The notes beneath the pieces were generated by a model. It ran no database searches and was not told the DNA's origin. It saw only the letters and a list, made by a program, of their open reading frames with translations. Below, piece by piece: positions 37,462-47,312 of a stretch of DNA of 64,000 nt (position 1 is its first letter; each line of letters begins with the position of its first letter). Where the stretch lies: the NCBI GenBank assembly GCA_029881255.1, contig JAOUMY010000011.1, forward strand, positions 107,083-171,082, in the 5' to 3' direction. The stretch is from Gammaproteobacteria bacterium. GTDB lineage: Bacteria; Pseudomonadota; Gammaproteobacteria; S012-40. The translations under genes and the position numbers were made by a program.

Positions 37462-37606
37462 ATAAGCACCTGCCAACAGACACAACCCGAATAGCCTCCT
37501 CACATTCTGGAGGACTCAAGATCTTGCGCGGATATGCCGACAACATAATGCGTTATTACGTTTTCATTTACGCCTATTTCAACTCACTGTCGATATACGA
37601 GCAGCA

Positions 37607-38371
37607 ATGCCTAAGACCAGACTACCCAGCGCTACGAGCCACAAACTTGAATCCGTTGACTCGGCTGCTGTACCGCAACAAGTGCTGTCTCCCAGACAAA
37701 TTCTGCATTACCTGATCGCTATCCTGTTGATGAGCATCTATGGGGTACAGGTCTGCCCTTTTGTCGAGGAACTTACCCTAGCGGAAATAATGTCACCACT
37801 GGTGCTGATTGGTATCGTTCAGTACGTTTTTCGCTATTTTGTTGCGGCAAACTATATTCCTGAGCAGGCATACGAAAAACAGGCGACGACAGTGTTTGCC
37901 ACAGAATGGGGGCTTTTTCTACTCTCGGGCGTATTTCTGGCGGCGCACAATACGGTGACCTATGACTTTCCTCTCCATAGCGGAATGAAATTGATTGTCG
38001 GCTATCTGGCTATCGGATTTTTCGTTGCCACGGATCTCGCCTTAGAAAGGGATTTTCGCGTAATCACCCACTTACAAAAAACAACGGCAGCGCTTGCTCT
38101 TCAATCCAGCGCAACATTGACAAGAAAATTTAGCCTGTTTATATCTTGCACCTTGATACTATTGACGACGGTTCTGTTTCTCATTATCAACAAAGATCTG
38201 ACGTGGCTCGAAGAAGCGTCTGCCAAGATACCTTTTGATATCGCACAACAGGCTATTATGGGAGAGCTGGCGTTCGTCGGGGCAATAATCCTGTTTTTTC
38301 TACTCCTGTTGAGCCACGGCTTTACGCGCAATCTTTCGCTACGGCTCGATGCTTCCGCCCAAACCCTATAA
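37607..38371 (+). CDS. Multi-pass membrane protein, unknown
   Basis: 254 residues with about six hydrophobic segments: ~34-50, ~62-83, ~101-119, ~127-142, ~175-194 and ~215-240. The polar N-terminus (1-30) should be cytoplasmic. It ends shortly after the last helix (HGFTRNLSLRLDASAQTL), just where a HAMP-kinase or cyclase would continue, so it could be the membrane domain left from a longer sensor. Nothing after the stop in any frame resembles a catalytic domain, however. No family recognised. Confidence 0.62.
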   Translation: MPKTRLPSATSHKLESVDSAAVPQQVLSPRQILHYLIAILLMSIYGVQVCPFVEELTLAEIMSPLVLIGIVQYVFRYFVAANYIPEQAYEKQATTVFATEWGLFLLSGVFLAAHNTVTYDFPLHSGMKLIVGYLAIGFFVATDLALERDFRVITHLQKTTAALALQSSATLTRKFSLFISCTLILLTTVLFLIINKDLTWLEEASAKIPFDIAQQAIMGELAFVGAIILFFLLLLSHGFTRNLSLRLDASAQTL

Positions 38372-38478
38372 ATTCACCTGGGTATACACAATATTTCTAA
38401 AGTTTATTTTGGCGGCAGCCGAAGAATTTCCTACGCCGATACTTTCCATAAAACTCAAGCAAAGTGGAGCACGACTAA

Positions 38479-38676
38479 ATGATTTTACGCCACTACACTA
38501 AAACCAGTCTGTTACTGCGTATTCTTAACCTACCCCTTTACCTTATGAAACGAGCCAGTCACTCAAATTGGCTAATTCCCCTCACGATTGCCGTCATTGT
38601 TACCAGCACGCTCATCACCACCCAGCAATTTGTCAATTCGTGGATTACCGTCGTAACCACGATATCGCTCTTATAG
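38479..38676 (+). CDS. Small hydrophobic protein, unknown
   Basis: 65 residues with two hydrophobic stretches (about 10-23 and 31-48), basic in between. The ATG is preceded by GTGGAG at about ten bases. No similarity recognised. Its short length and lack of a terminator make it uncertain; it could be a spurious open frame between the membrane protein and the secreted protein genes. Confidence 0.4.
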   Translation: MILRHYTKTSLLLRILNLPLYLMKRASHSNWLIPLTIAVIVTSTLITTQQFVNSWITVVTTISLL

Positions 38677-38808
38677 TCTATCTCAAACCAGAAAGCCCGC
38701 TAATTTCTCATTAACTGTTCTAGTCTTGGGTAATTGGTAATTCTCCAAGCCATGCGACTCAAAAACCGTTAAAATACCGCGCAGTCTTTTAGAACCGGAT
38801 TCCTTACT

Positions 38809-39540
38809 ATGCGGCAGAAATCACTGGTGCTTACTTTATGTCTTTTCCTTGTGCCATTTAACAACGTTTTATCCGGTGACGAGATAGCGTATTCAGAACA
38901 GGCGTGGCCCGAGAAAAGAATTGAATCCGAGAGCTTGTCATTAGGCACATTGCAATTCCACGTGCCCGAAAGATTTAGCGCCAGCTTTGTGGGTGAACAA
39001 ATGCTGGTTTTCAAAAATGCGGAAAACGACAAAATAATTTTCACTCAACATCAACGCCATGAACTTGCGCCATCGATTAAAGACGCTATGCAATTACAAA
39101 ATTGGGCGCAAGTCGTTTTTGAGCCGAGCGAACCGGACGATTCAATAGATTACCGTTTAATAGCGGAATTCCGCCGCGTTCTTCTCGATCAAACCGAAGA
39201 AATACGCAAATTTCAACATCGAGAACTGACCGCTTATCTTTTTTCCGGAAAACAACAAGCGCCTTATCCCATTGTTGTGATGCTGTTAGATGCCACACAG
39301 GAGCAGGTTTTCTATTTACTGGAAGTTAGCATAGCCTCAGACGACATTACCGAGCAGGCCTTGTCAGGCATACAAGTGGCAAAAGAAAACAAACACGAGA
39401 TCATCATACCTCCCTCGCCTGCACAGACCGAATCTGCTGAACCCGGATTAATTGAAGCCGCAACACCGGTGGAAAGTCTGCCCAATATTTCAACCACCGA
39501 ACCAACCGCGCTAGACGAACAAACAGTTCAGACCGAGTAA
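38809..39540 (+). CDS. Exported protein of unknown function
   Basis: 243 residues. A signal peptide (LVLTLCLFLVPFNNVLS, cleavage before GDE) directs it to the periplasm. The body (~40-190) is mixed alpha/beta with a strand LSLGTLQFHVPERF. The last ~45 residues are a low-complexity Pro/Thr/Glu tail (PAQTESAEPGLIEAATPVES), possibly a flexible spacer. No family recognised. It precedes a region of decayed sequence. Confidence 0.68.
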   Translation: MRQKSLVLTLCLFLVPFNNVLSGDEIAYSEQAWPEKRIESESLSLGTLQFHVPERFSASFVGEQMLVFKNAENDKIIFTQHQRHELAPSIKDAMQLQNWAQVVFEPSEPDDSIDYRLIAEFRRVLLDQTEEIRKFQHRELTAYLFSGKQQAPYPIVVMLLDATQEQVFYLLEVSIASDDITEQALSGIQVAKENKHEIIIPPSPAQTESAEPGLIEAATPVESLPNISTTEPTALDEQTVQTE

Positions 39541-39672
39541 AATATTTCTGCCAAATTCTCATAGATTAATTCCCAGCGCATGACTGGAAACAGATTAAAA
39601 AACGAGTCTTGTTGACCGATACAACACGAGCACCATCACAAACTGAATAAGTATCTCAGTACGGAGCCTCTC

Positions 39673-40205
39673 ATGAAAAAACCCGCTATTCGTCAGTCAT
39701 TCATTAGCCAGCTATTTTTCCTCGCTACTCCCAGGCAAACGCTGTCGAATTTCATCCCATATTACAAATGAACCTGTTTGGCACCAACGGGGAAGAATTT
39801 CTAACCACTACCAAAGTGAGTCAGGACGCCTACGGCAACACCTCTATATAGGACACCACGATATACGCTGGAGGAATGGTTTTTCTAGCTGTAGTTCTAT
39901 CTGTTGATCGTAACCTGCCTTCTGGCAATGGCAATTTCCAGACAGACGTTTAATCTAATTTCCAGGACCAGTGCGACAGGAGGTTCAGACGTTGTAAAAT
40001 TCACTCAAACATCTCTTCAACCCCTTGCGAATCTATCGTTTTCCTGTCGGTAATCCACAGGCGCCGATTCGTCCGGAAGTTCGAATCGTATGAACTTGAA
40101 GCTGGCCAGATCATACTTCCCTCTGGCGGCACCACAATCGATGGCTTGTGTCTCGCTTTCACCGCCGGTGTGGGATTTAGGATCCAGGCTATATACAATT
40201 GTTTT
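39673..40205 (+). pseudogene. Decayed gene for an exported, probably outer-membrane barrel protein
   Basis: An ATG at 39673 opens a signal-like peptide (MKKPAIRQSFISQLFF) that stops after 32 codons. A +1 shift restores SQANAVEFHPILQMNLFG, a cleavage site plus a first beta strand. That frame meets a TAG, then continues YAGGMVFLAVVLSVDRN, typical of barrel strands. Further on, YELEAGQIILPSGGTTIDG and AGVGFRIQ are read in another frame. At least one frameshift and two in-frame stops break it. The original product may have been a small outer-membrane barrel. No intact frame over 100 codons lies here. Confidence 0.6.
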
Positions 40206-40357
40206 CAAATTTCAGGTATTGAAATAGTTTTTTATAAACTGTCGTTTCATTTAAGTAAATGTAACATTTCATATTGGACACTCCAATTATTAGAAAATAT
40301 TCCTATATCTGGACGATATATGACTGCATCAATCAGGATTAAAACTGGACAGAATAC

Positions 40358-41710
40358 ATGCAGCAAAATACCGTTCGTATTGGAATTGGTTACGGCACAC
40401 CTACTGCTCAAACTACGCCTGTCCTGGTCGCATCAAATGATGAAATAAATGCGAAAGAAAGCACGGCAACTATATATTTGCTCGATGACGATCCCGTATT
40501 TCTGGGAGCAACACATGCGCAATTACAACAATACGGCTATGACGTAAAGTGTTTTGGCAGCACCCAGGAATTTTCTGCCGCAATAGAGAAGAAGCTGCCC
40601 GACCTGATCATTAGTGATATTGAACTTCAGGAGGAAACCAGCACAGAATTCTTTATCAGAGAAAATTACGTAGACAAATTTCTGGGAACCCCTATCATTT
40701 ATCTTTCGGGCTATAATGATTTTCATCACCGACTGGAGGCTGCCCGCACAGGAGCCTCTGCTTTTTTTCACAAGCCGGTAGATATAAATGCCCTAACAGA
40801 ACGTATCGATATTGTTACCCATCGACAGAAAGAGGAGGCCATCCGCGTTTTGCTAGTTGATGACAGCCGATCTCAAAGTGCGCTGATATCTTATGTTCTG
40901 GGAAAACACAATATGCAAGTTGATTGCATAAATCGACCCGAGACTACTCTTGACTACCTGGATGAACACAGACCTGACATTATCATTCTCGACATCAACA
41001 TGCCGGTCTGTAGTGGTATAGAGTTAGCCACGGTTATACGTCAACTTGATACCTATGTTAGCATTCCGATTGTCTATCTCTCGACAGAATCCGCTATCGA
41101 CAAACAGTTAGAGGCAAAAAAAGTCGGTGGTGACGACTTTCTCACCAAGCCGATTAATCACGACACACTGGTGTCTACGGTAACATCCCGCGTTAGGCGC
41201 TCACGCTCCTTGCAGAGCCTGATGATGCGTGACAGCCTAACCGGACTGTACAATCACACCACCACAAAGGAAAAACTTAGCAACGAAATCAATCGTAGCC
41301 AGCGCGCCAAAAACCAGTTGGTCTTCGGGATGATTGATATCGACAAATTCAAATCCGTAAATGACACGTATGGACATCCCACCGGCGACAAGGTGATAAA
41401 AAGTCTTGCCCGGTTATTACGGCAACGACTTAGAACAACCGATATCGTGGGTCGCTATGGTGGCGAGGAGTTTGCTTTTGCCCTTCTAGACACCGACATG
41501 AATAATGCCATACGCATTATGAACGAAATACGGGAATCATTTTCACAAATTGTACACACAAGTGAAGGCAGGCACTTTAACTCTACCTTCAGTTGTGGAT
41601 TAGCCAGCTTTCCGGATTTTGATAGTGTAGTTTCCTTAAACGACGCGGCAGATAAGGCCTTATATATGGCAAAAAACAACGGGCGCAACCAGGTTGTGGC
41701 GCACAAATAG
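40358..41710 (+). CDS. REC-REC-GGDEF diguanylate cyclase
   Basis: 450 residues, PleD-like architecture. Receiver 1 (~38-150) has DDD near residue 43, Asp87 (LIISDIEL) and a Lys-Pro (FHKPVD). Receiver 2 (~160-275) has DD, Asp212 (IIILDINMP) and TKP. The cyclase domain (~285-450) carries GGEEF at 368-372, an active variant, plus FGMIDIDKFKSVNDTYGH. There is no RxxD inhibitory site directly upstream in the usual form. It makes c-di-GMP when phosphorylated, by inference. No kinase gene adjoins it; the hybrid kinases in this window are possible phosphodonors. It converges on the membrane-fused spermidine synthase homologue. Confidence 0.95.
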   Translation: MQQNTVRIGIGYGTPTAQTTPVLVASNDEINAKESTATIYLLDDDPVFLGATHAQLQQYGYDVKCFGSTQEFSAAIEKKLPDLIISDIELQEETSTEFFIRENYVDKFLGTPIIYLSGYNDFHHRLEAARTGASAFFHKPVDINALTERIDIVTHRQKEEAIRVLLVDDSRSQSALISYVLGKHNMQVDCINRPETTLDYLDEHRPDIIILDINMPVCSGIELATVIRQLDTYVSIPIVYLSTESAIDKQLEAKKVGGDDFLTKPINHDTLVSTVTSRVRRSRSLQSLMMRDSLTGLYNHTTTKEKLSNEINRSQRAKNQLVFGMIDIDKFKSVNDTYGHPTGDKVIKSLARLLRQRLRTTDIVGRYGGEEFAFALLDTDMNNAIRIMNEIRESFSQIVHTSEGRHFNSTFSCGLASFPDFDSVVSLNDAADKALYMAKNNGRNQVVAHK

Positions 41711-41729
41711 TAAATCTATTCTCTGGAAT

Positions 41730-43259
41730 TTATTTGCCAGCCTCGGTTAGCAACAAGCCCGATAACAGTCGATCTACCGGGGCGAAGTCGTCGGTCAGCA
41801 CCGGAACCTCCTTCATCGAAGTTCCCGTTGTATACAAGGGCTCGGATATATCCAGCCAGGCGCGAGAGAATCCTCTCTGTGCCTGCACGACTTCAGGAAT
41901 CGGCATGGCGTTTGATGCAGAGACAACATATGTCACACGAGCCGATGTTTCCGGTATGCTTTCCAACCACACCTGCACATATTTGAAACTCGCCGAAAGC
42001 GTCTTGATCATGGATTTCAAAAACCGTGGATCAGGAAATATGTCGACAATATTCGTCACGTAGAGACCATCAGGCGCAAGCCTTTCCTTGACGAGTTGAT
42101 GGTACTCGTTTGTTACAAGATGATAGGGTATAGCAATATCGTGATAAACATCGCTCACGACAACGTCAAACAATTCTGTTGTTTCCTGTAATACCAGACG
42201 CGCATCTTTATGGATGACATTCATACCATTGGTATCAAGATATAGATTCTCCTGTGCCAATTGCGTCACGTAGGGATCAAGCTCTGCGACCGTCACTTTG
42301 GCGTCGGGAGCAAAATAGGCCACCCCTCGCGGCTGCGTATATGCGCCACCGCCTGCAAAAAAATAATTCAGGGTTTGCGCCCTGTCTCCGCCGAAGAAGC
42401 CAAGAACAAGTTCATCCATTAGATGAACATAGGGCGAGATAAACATACCGGGTTCCTGTTTGTGATTCACGCCGTGTAGCAGGTGATCGAGTATCATCGC
42501 CTTGGCTTCACCGAAGGGAAGGTCTTCGTTGTAGGCATCTACACGGATGCAGAAGTAATTACTTTCTTTGTTGCAGGGATTGGAAAAGCCGTCACGTATA
42601 GCCGTGACACCGGAAACCAATAACACTGCCATCAAAACACCGATGTACGCGCCTTGCCGCGGAGGACGAAAGAACGGCAAGCCAAGCACCAGCAACACGG
42701 CCGCGCATATCGCGACGATATTGCGCGTTCCAAAATACTGCACCAGCCAATAGCCGGTAATAAAGGTGCCTATGATGCTGCCCAGGGCGGCGAGCGCATG
42801 CATACGCCCGACGATATGCCCTGCACGACTGTCAAGCTTTAAACTCATGGTGGTCAATAGCGGCGTAACAATACCTAACAACATTGCAGGCAACAGAAAC
42901 AATACGCACATGTAGATAAAGCTGCTGCTTATCAGACTAAGCTCCGCGCCTTGCAGACCCGGCGCAATTAATGTCAGCAGCCCCAAACTCGCGAGCGTTA
43001 ACACCGCCGCAGTCGATAACACAATGCCGATATGTTTTTCGCCCGCCCCTGCATCAGCCCAACGACCACCGAGCCAACTGCCCACAGACAACCCCGCCAA
43101 TACCACGCCGATGATAGACGTCCAGGTATAGAGCGACACGCCGACAAATGGCGCCAACAATCGACCCGCCGTGATTTCGAGAACCATGACGATAGCCGAA
43201 CTGACAAATACGACAAACCCAAACCACGTAAGCTTTGCACGAGCCAACTGCTGCGACAT
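41730..43259 (-). CDS. Membrane-fused spermidine synthase-like protein
   Basis: 509 residues. Seven to eight membrane segments occupy ~8-210 (WFGFVVFVSSAIVMVLEITAGRLLAPFVG is the typical opening), followed by a soluble SpeE-like domain (~230-500) with NYFFAGGGAYTQPRG, VTVAELDP and VVSDVYHD. These are the glycine loop, the acidic nucleotide-binding strand and the catalytic-site region. Such 'fused MFS/spermidine synthase' proteins are common but their substrates are mostly unknown. The amine-binding residues differ from true SpeE. It stands alone, converging on the GGDEF gene. Confidence 0.9.
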   Translation of the reverse strand: MSQQLARAKLTWFGFVVFVSSAIVMVLEITAGRLLAPFVGVSLYTWTSIIGVVLAGLSVGSWLGGRWADAGAGEKHIGIVLSTAAVLTLASLGLLTLIAPGLQGAELSLISSSFIYMCVLFLLPAMLLGIVTPLLTTMSLKLDSRAGHIVGRMHALAALGSIIGTFITGYWLVQYFGTRNIVAICAAVLLVLGLPFFRPPRQGAYIGVLMAVLLVSGVTAIRDGFSNPCNKESNYFCIRVDAYNEDLPFGEAKAMILDHLLHGVNHKQEPGMFISPYVHLMDELVLGFFGGDRAQTLNYFFAGGGAYTQPRGVAYFAPDAKVTVAELDPYVTQLAQENLYLDTNGMNVIHKDARLVLQETTELFDVVVSDVYHDIAIPYHLVTNEYHQLVKERLAPDGLYVTNIVDIFPDPRFLKSMIKTLSASFKYVQVWLESIPETSARVTYVVSASNAMPIPEVVQAQRGFSRAWLDISEPLYTTGTSMKEVPVLTDDFAPVDRLLSGLLLTEAGK

Positions 43260-43522
43260 AAAACCTAACCTGCTAAGAAATATGATGGCTAAATATACTC
43301 CACTTTTTCATTCTCAGCTCCTTTTCAGTTTTCCTTTGTTCAATTAGATCTAATTTTTTGCGGTTGGATGTCATCAATACGCAAAGCGGATGTACTACTC
43401 TTATAACAAGGACATAAAACACAAGGAGGTGCCGCGCAATCTACTATCCTACAATTAACTGAAACGGAACATCAGAAGCCGCAATGGCTGCTGTAATTTT
43501 AAATACATGGAGGATAAAGGAA

Positions 43523-44356
43523 ATGACTTCCTTTCAAAACAGAACAATGAATCAAATTTGCGCAGGCGTGTTACTCGCGCTAGGTGTTAGCGCAGTCGCC
43601 GTGGCAGAATCTACAACTTACCGATGGAGTTCGGAAACCGCTTTTTTCAACGGCATGGTAGATAACGGTTTCTTGAATGTGTACGTATCTCACAACACCA
43701 GTAGTGGCCAACCTCCCATGCCTGGCCCCATGCCGATTCCTGTAGAACCGGGAATGGAACCGCCCGTGCCAGGACCAGGTTTGCCCACCGATGAGATTTA
43801 TCTCTTTGTCAATCATTCCCAGGACATGGAAAGTAAATGGGGATTTTATGCCGGGCAACTGGATCGTAGCGCCTTCCAATTTTCCAACGAAGGCGCGACG
43901 CTAAAAGCGCATATCTGTATGCAATACACAGATGGAAATTATCGTAATGAGCCACCTCCTCCACCGGGTGAGCCCAAACCAATTGATGGCGCCGTGAGTG
44001 ACGGTTCAAATGTCAATCCTGATGACCCAAATACACCGCCTATGCCTCCACCACCATTCCCGCCCATGCCGGAACCGGTTGAAGTGTGTGGCGATATCAA
44101 TCTGGTATGGACTGCAACGCGGGACACCATGCATAGAGACGAGTCTACGGGTTACAGCAAGTACTTTGACCTCGTTACGCGTCATCATTCGAAGTCGCGT
44201 GGCAACAGTGCGGTTGCAGAAGGAAGCTTTATGGAAATGCCTGTCAGTTCCAACGCTCCAGATATGGGATATGAAATGGCGAATCTTTTCCGTGTAAGTG
44301 CCGATGAAACATATTCCACAACGGGAGATGCGTTCGACAGAGGCCATAAACACTAG
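43523..44356 (+). CDS. Exported proline-rich protein
   Basis: 277 residues from the ATG at 43523, which follows GGAGGATAAAGG (the frame opens at 43484). A signal peptide (ICAGVLLALGVSAVAVA) precedes beta-rich segments interrupted by two proline-rich stretches: PPMPGPMPIPVEPGMEPPVP (~55-80) and PPPPPGEPKP..PPMPPPPFPPMP (~145-190). The second divides a domain containing two cysteines (HICMQY and EVCGDI). No family recognised. The proline inserts look like surface loops or spacers. A strong terminator follows. Confidence 0.72.
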   Translation: MTSFQNRTMNQICAGVLLALGVSAVAVAESTTYRWSSETAFFNGMVDNGFLNVYVSHNTSSGQPPMPGPMPIPVEPGMEPPVPGPGLPTDEIYLFVNHSQDMESKWGFYAGQLDRSAFQFSNEGATLKAHICMQYTDGNYRNEPPPPPGEPKPIDGAVSDGSNVNPDDPNTPPMPPPPFPPMPEPVEVCGDINLVWTATRDTMHRDESTGYSKYFDLVTRHHSKSRGNSAVAEGSFMEMPVSSNAPDMGYEMANLFRVSADETYSTTGDAFDRGHKH

Positions 44357-44364
44357 GTAGAAAT

Positions 44365-44400
44365 AAGCGGGGTCAGTTACGACTTTTTGACCCCGCTTTT
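44365..44400 (+). terminator. Terminator between convergent genes
   Basis: AAGCGGGGTCA pairs with TGACCCCGCTT across a 13-base loop, followed by TTTT. It serves the proline-rich protein gene and abuts the porin gene's stop, so it may act in both directions. Confidence 0.82.
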
Positions 44401-45789
44401 CTAATACTCGACCTGAAGACGCAATAACATCGCGCTTTCGTTGGAGAGTGTCGTGTATGCACCGGCTTCTTCGTCGAAAGCTTGCGCCACAGTCTTTATG
44501 TAATTCAACATCACGCGGGATTTAGAGGTAGGATACCAGTTCACACCGAGCGTCCAGGCTGTACCACGGCGAGCATTGGCCTCAGGGTCTACGCCTTCCC
44601 AGGCATCAAACAAACCACCAGCGGTAAAAAAATTATCATCGACTTCAAACCAGCTATAGCGAAGCGCGACTTCCCATGCACCTATACCATTCGCTGTGTC
44701 GACAGGATTTTTAATTTTTTGTCTTTCCAGCAAACCTTCTTCAACCGTGCGTTGCTCGCCAGTTAGAAAGTAACTGGCAAACACATAGCCACCTCGCACC
44801 GTCGCCTGGTTTTCGTAAGTAAACACGCCGTTCAAGAACTCACCTGCCAGCGTTGCGGAGCCGAACAATACTTTTGCATCGACATCGTAGCGCATACGTT
44901 TATACGCCTGATCATTGGGCAGGTCAGCCGCGAACAAGGCAAAACCACTTTCCGTTTCCGGCGCTATTTCTACAGATTCACTTTCTGAGGAATCACGTAT
45001 TCCGCTTTCAAATGAACCGCCCACCCATAGCGTTAATTGGCGCTCTTTCTCTTCATACAACAAACCTTGGGCCTGGCCGACAAAATCCATAGAGTTATTA
45101 CGATCAGGGGTGTTATCGCCAGTACCATTTACGACACCGGCTGAGAAGAATAGTCGTTTGTCCAGAGCATTTCCTAACACCAACAATCCGCGGTCACGAC
45201 TGCCAGAAAATGTTTCACTGAGAATAGAAGGTTCAACAAATTCATAGTAGCGGCTGGAGCTGATGTTTTCGCTCCCCAGCGGATAAGAGAACTGCCCGCC
45301 TTCATAGGTCAGGCCGCCTAACTTGACTTTGATATATAAATCTTTGGCCTTTACTTTATCTGCCATTTCGATACTGGTTTTGTATTTAATTTTTGGGCTT
45401 AACTCGCCGCGTGCATCCAGACGGGCACGGCGCAGCGAAACAAACATCCCGGTCGAAGACGGATCTTGATACGTCGCACTCTGTTGATGGCGGCGAGCAT
45501 CGATTTGAATACGCCCGCCTATCTTGATCAGTTCTTCGGCGTCGTTCTTCTTTTTACTTTCTGGCTGAACGGCTGGTAGCTCTGTTTCCGTTGGCGTTGT
45601 TGTCTTTGCAGGTTTTGCGGGTGCAGGAGACGATTTATCCTGTGGATGGGGATCGACAGGATCTGCCATTTTAGGAATAGCCATTAATGATTGTCGCGCG
45701 CGTTCGAAGGGATCTTCCACAGCATAGGCTTCGACACTAGCCGCGAGCGCTATCAACAACACGATGAAACAGAATTGAATTTTTCTCAT
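44401..45789 (-). CDS. Phosphate-selective porin (OprO/OprP family)
   Basis: About 462 residues. A signal peptide (IQFCFIVLLIALAASVEAYA) and a ~60-residue Pro/Lys linker lead to the barrel. The barrel opens with IKIGGRIQIDARRH and SLRRARLDARGELSPKIKYKTSIEMADK, the porin O/P signature; GTAWTLGVNWYPTSKSRVMLNYIKT and the C-terminal LLRLQVEY (aromatic last residue) complete it. It would pass phosphate or polyphosphate across the outer membrane. It follows the Na/Pi cotransporter gene by about 30 bp on the same strand, so the pair forms an outer-plus-inner-membrane phosphate route. The ATG at 45789 is preferred to a GTG at 45810. Confidence 0.88.
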   Translation of the reverse strand: MRKIQFCFIVLLIALAASVEAYAVEDPFERARQSLMAIPKMADPVDPHPQDKSSPAPAKPAKTTTPTETELPAVQPESKKKNDAEELIKIGGRIQIDARRHQQSATYQDPSSTGMFVSLRRARLDARGELSPKIKYKTSIEMADKVKAKDLYIKVKLGGLTYEGGQFSYPLGSENISSSRYYEFVEPSILSETFSGSRDRGLLVLGNALDKRLFFSAGVVNGTGDNTPDRNNSMDFVGQAQGLLYEEKERQLTLWVGGSFESGIRDSSESESVEIAPETESGFALFAADLPNDQAYKRMRYDVDAKVLFGSATLAGEFLNGVFTYENQATVRGGYVFASYFLTGEQRTVEEGLLERQKIKNPVDTANGIGAWEVALRYSWFEVDDNFFTAGGLFDAWEGVDPEANARRGTAWTLGVNWYPTSKSRVMLNYIKTVAQAFDEEAGAYTTLSNESAMLLRLQVEY

Positions 45790-45819
45790 TGTTTGTACAA
45801 CCAGTAACACTTAATCCAA

Positions 45820-47169
45820 CTACAAAACCATATTGCCCGCAGCACCTATGGTTTGCTTGCGCGGCGCAAGCTTTACCGCCAGCTTCTTGCTGATCTGCGC
45901 CAAATCGTCCTCGGCATTGGAAAGCGAAAACTCATTAAACACCACCGGAATCGACACCTCTTCCAGCAAGGTTTCAAGCTGGAAAAAGTTCTTGTCCAGA
46001 TCCGCGTCCAGCTCAACCAACATTGCGTCCACGCGCGTGTCACGCAAAATTCGCCGCCAGTCCGCCGCATAGCGATCAGCAAGCATCACCGCGATTCCCT
46101 CGGACTCAAGTGCCTCGACCAAAGGCGTGACCACAGCACCCTCGGGATAGGCTAACACAATACGGACACGGTTTTTTCGCGGCATTGTAACCGGCGTTTT
46201 ACGCTGCAGTGGCACCTGTGGAGGATGCGGCTCGAACCAGCGTGCGATCGGTGAAAGAAAACCCGCAACGGCCACACCTGTGACGACCTCGTATAAGAGA
46301 TAGATGAGTGCAATCTGCGTGCTCGGGCTATCCGACATATGGTGCACCAGGTCTTTCATCAGATGTACTTCACCATAGACCTCGATAGCCAGCAGCGGCA
46401 CCATCACCACCACGCCGATGGTCTTGAAAAAACCATGAAACAGGACCAACTGACGCCCGAGACCCGACAAACCCAGGCCGAGCATCGCGGTACTAATCCC
46501 GGAACCGACATTAGTGCCAAACACCAGCATCACCGCCTCATCAAAACCGAGCAGATTCGCATTGACCAGGGACATGGCGATAATCGCCACACTCGAACCG
46601 GACTGTGACAAAAACGCCAGCATCGCGCCAACCAATAACGCCACCATCCAGTGCCCCTGACTGGCGTGCATATAATCATTAAACCAGGGCAATTCCTTTA
46701 CCGGTGCTGCCCCCATCTTGATTAGCTCAAGGCCGTAAAATAGCAACGCAAACCCAAGCACCACATTGGTAATGAGTTTGATGTTTCCGCTTTTTTTGTT
46801 GCCGAACTGGCTAAGCCCGCCGGCGACGGCCATGAGGATAAAGACCAGGGTTTTGAAATCGAGGGATGCCCACAACACAATGAATGCGGAGCCTACACTT
46901 CCACCCATCACGATGGGCAAGCAGCGACGAAGGTTGAGTTGTCCGAGTTCGGCTAGTGCGATCAGGGTAAAGGTAACCGCCTTACCACTACTGGTTACTG
47001 CCCCAGCGAGCAAACCACCGATACTGGAACTGAGGTCATTTCGGGAATAATGCCGGATGATGCCTGGGGCATAGCCGCTGCCGAATTTCTTAATATTGTC
47101 ACTAAGGAGATTGATGCCGACGAAGAAAAGCCCAATACCGCCAAGGACTTCAACCATAATATGGAACAT
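45820..47169 (-). CDS. Na/Pi cotransporter (NptA family) with a C-terminal pseudo-receiver
   Basis: 449 residues. Eight or so membrane segments (~5-330) contain two PF02690-type inverted repeats, one with GAVTSSGKAVTFT and one with FLSQSGSSVAIIA; QSSSxTT is usual, so the first is degenerate. After the membrane domain the usual PhoU-like tail is missing. Instead, residues ~345-445 form a CheY-like module without catalytic pattern: VRIVLAYPEGAVV, DAMLVELDADLD and IPVVFNEFSLS. This resembles the N-terminal pseudo-receiver of some CheB homologues. The ATG at 47169 follows GGAGCGGGGGTGT. It sits upstream of the phosphate porin gene. Confidence 0.85.
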   Translation of the reverse strand: MFHIMVEVLGGIGLFFVGINLLSDNIKKFGSGYAPGIIRHYSRNDLSSSIGGLLAGAVTSSGKAVTFTLIALAELGQLNLRRCLPIVMGGSVGSAFIVLWASLDFKTLVFILMAVAGGLSQFGNKKSGNIKLITNVVLGFALLFYGLELIKMGAAPVKELPWFNDYMHASQGHWMVALLVGAMLAFLSQSGSSVAIIAMSLVNANLLGFDEAVMLVFGTNVGSGISTAMLGLGLSGLGRQLVLFHGFFKTIGVVVMVPLLAIEVYGEVHLMKDLVHHMSDSPSTQIALIYLLYEVVTGVAVAGFLSPIARWFEPHPPQVPLQRKTPVTMPRKNRVRIVLAYPEGAVVTPLVEALESEGIAVMLADRYAADWRRILRDTRVDAMLVELDADLDKNFFQLETLLEEVSIPVVFNEFSLSNAEDDLAQISKKLAVKLAPRKQTIGAAGNMVL

Positions 47170-47312
47170 ACACCCCCGCTCCAGAATCGCGCTGCCGTTC
47201 CCGAACATCAACGCGATAGTTTTCTTGTTCTTACTCAGGTCCGTTTAGCAAACGGGGAGTCTAAAACACCTTCATTATTCACAAATTAACTTTTCTAAAT
47301 GGGGTCATATCT

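Noticed and set aside
43939..44130. Glycine-rich minus-strand frame
   Set aside because: It is the complement of the proline codons in the exported protein.
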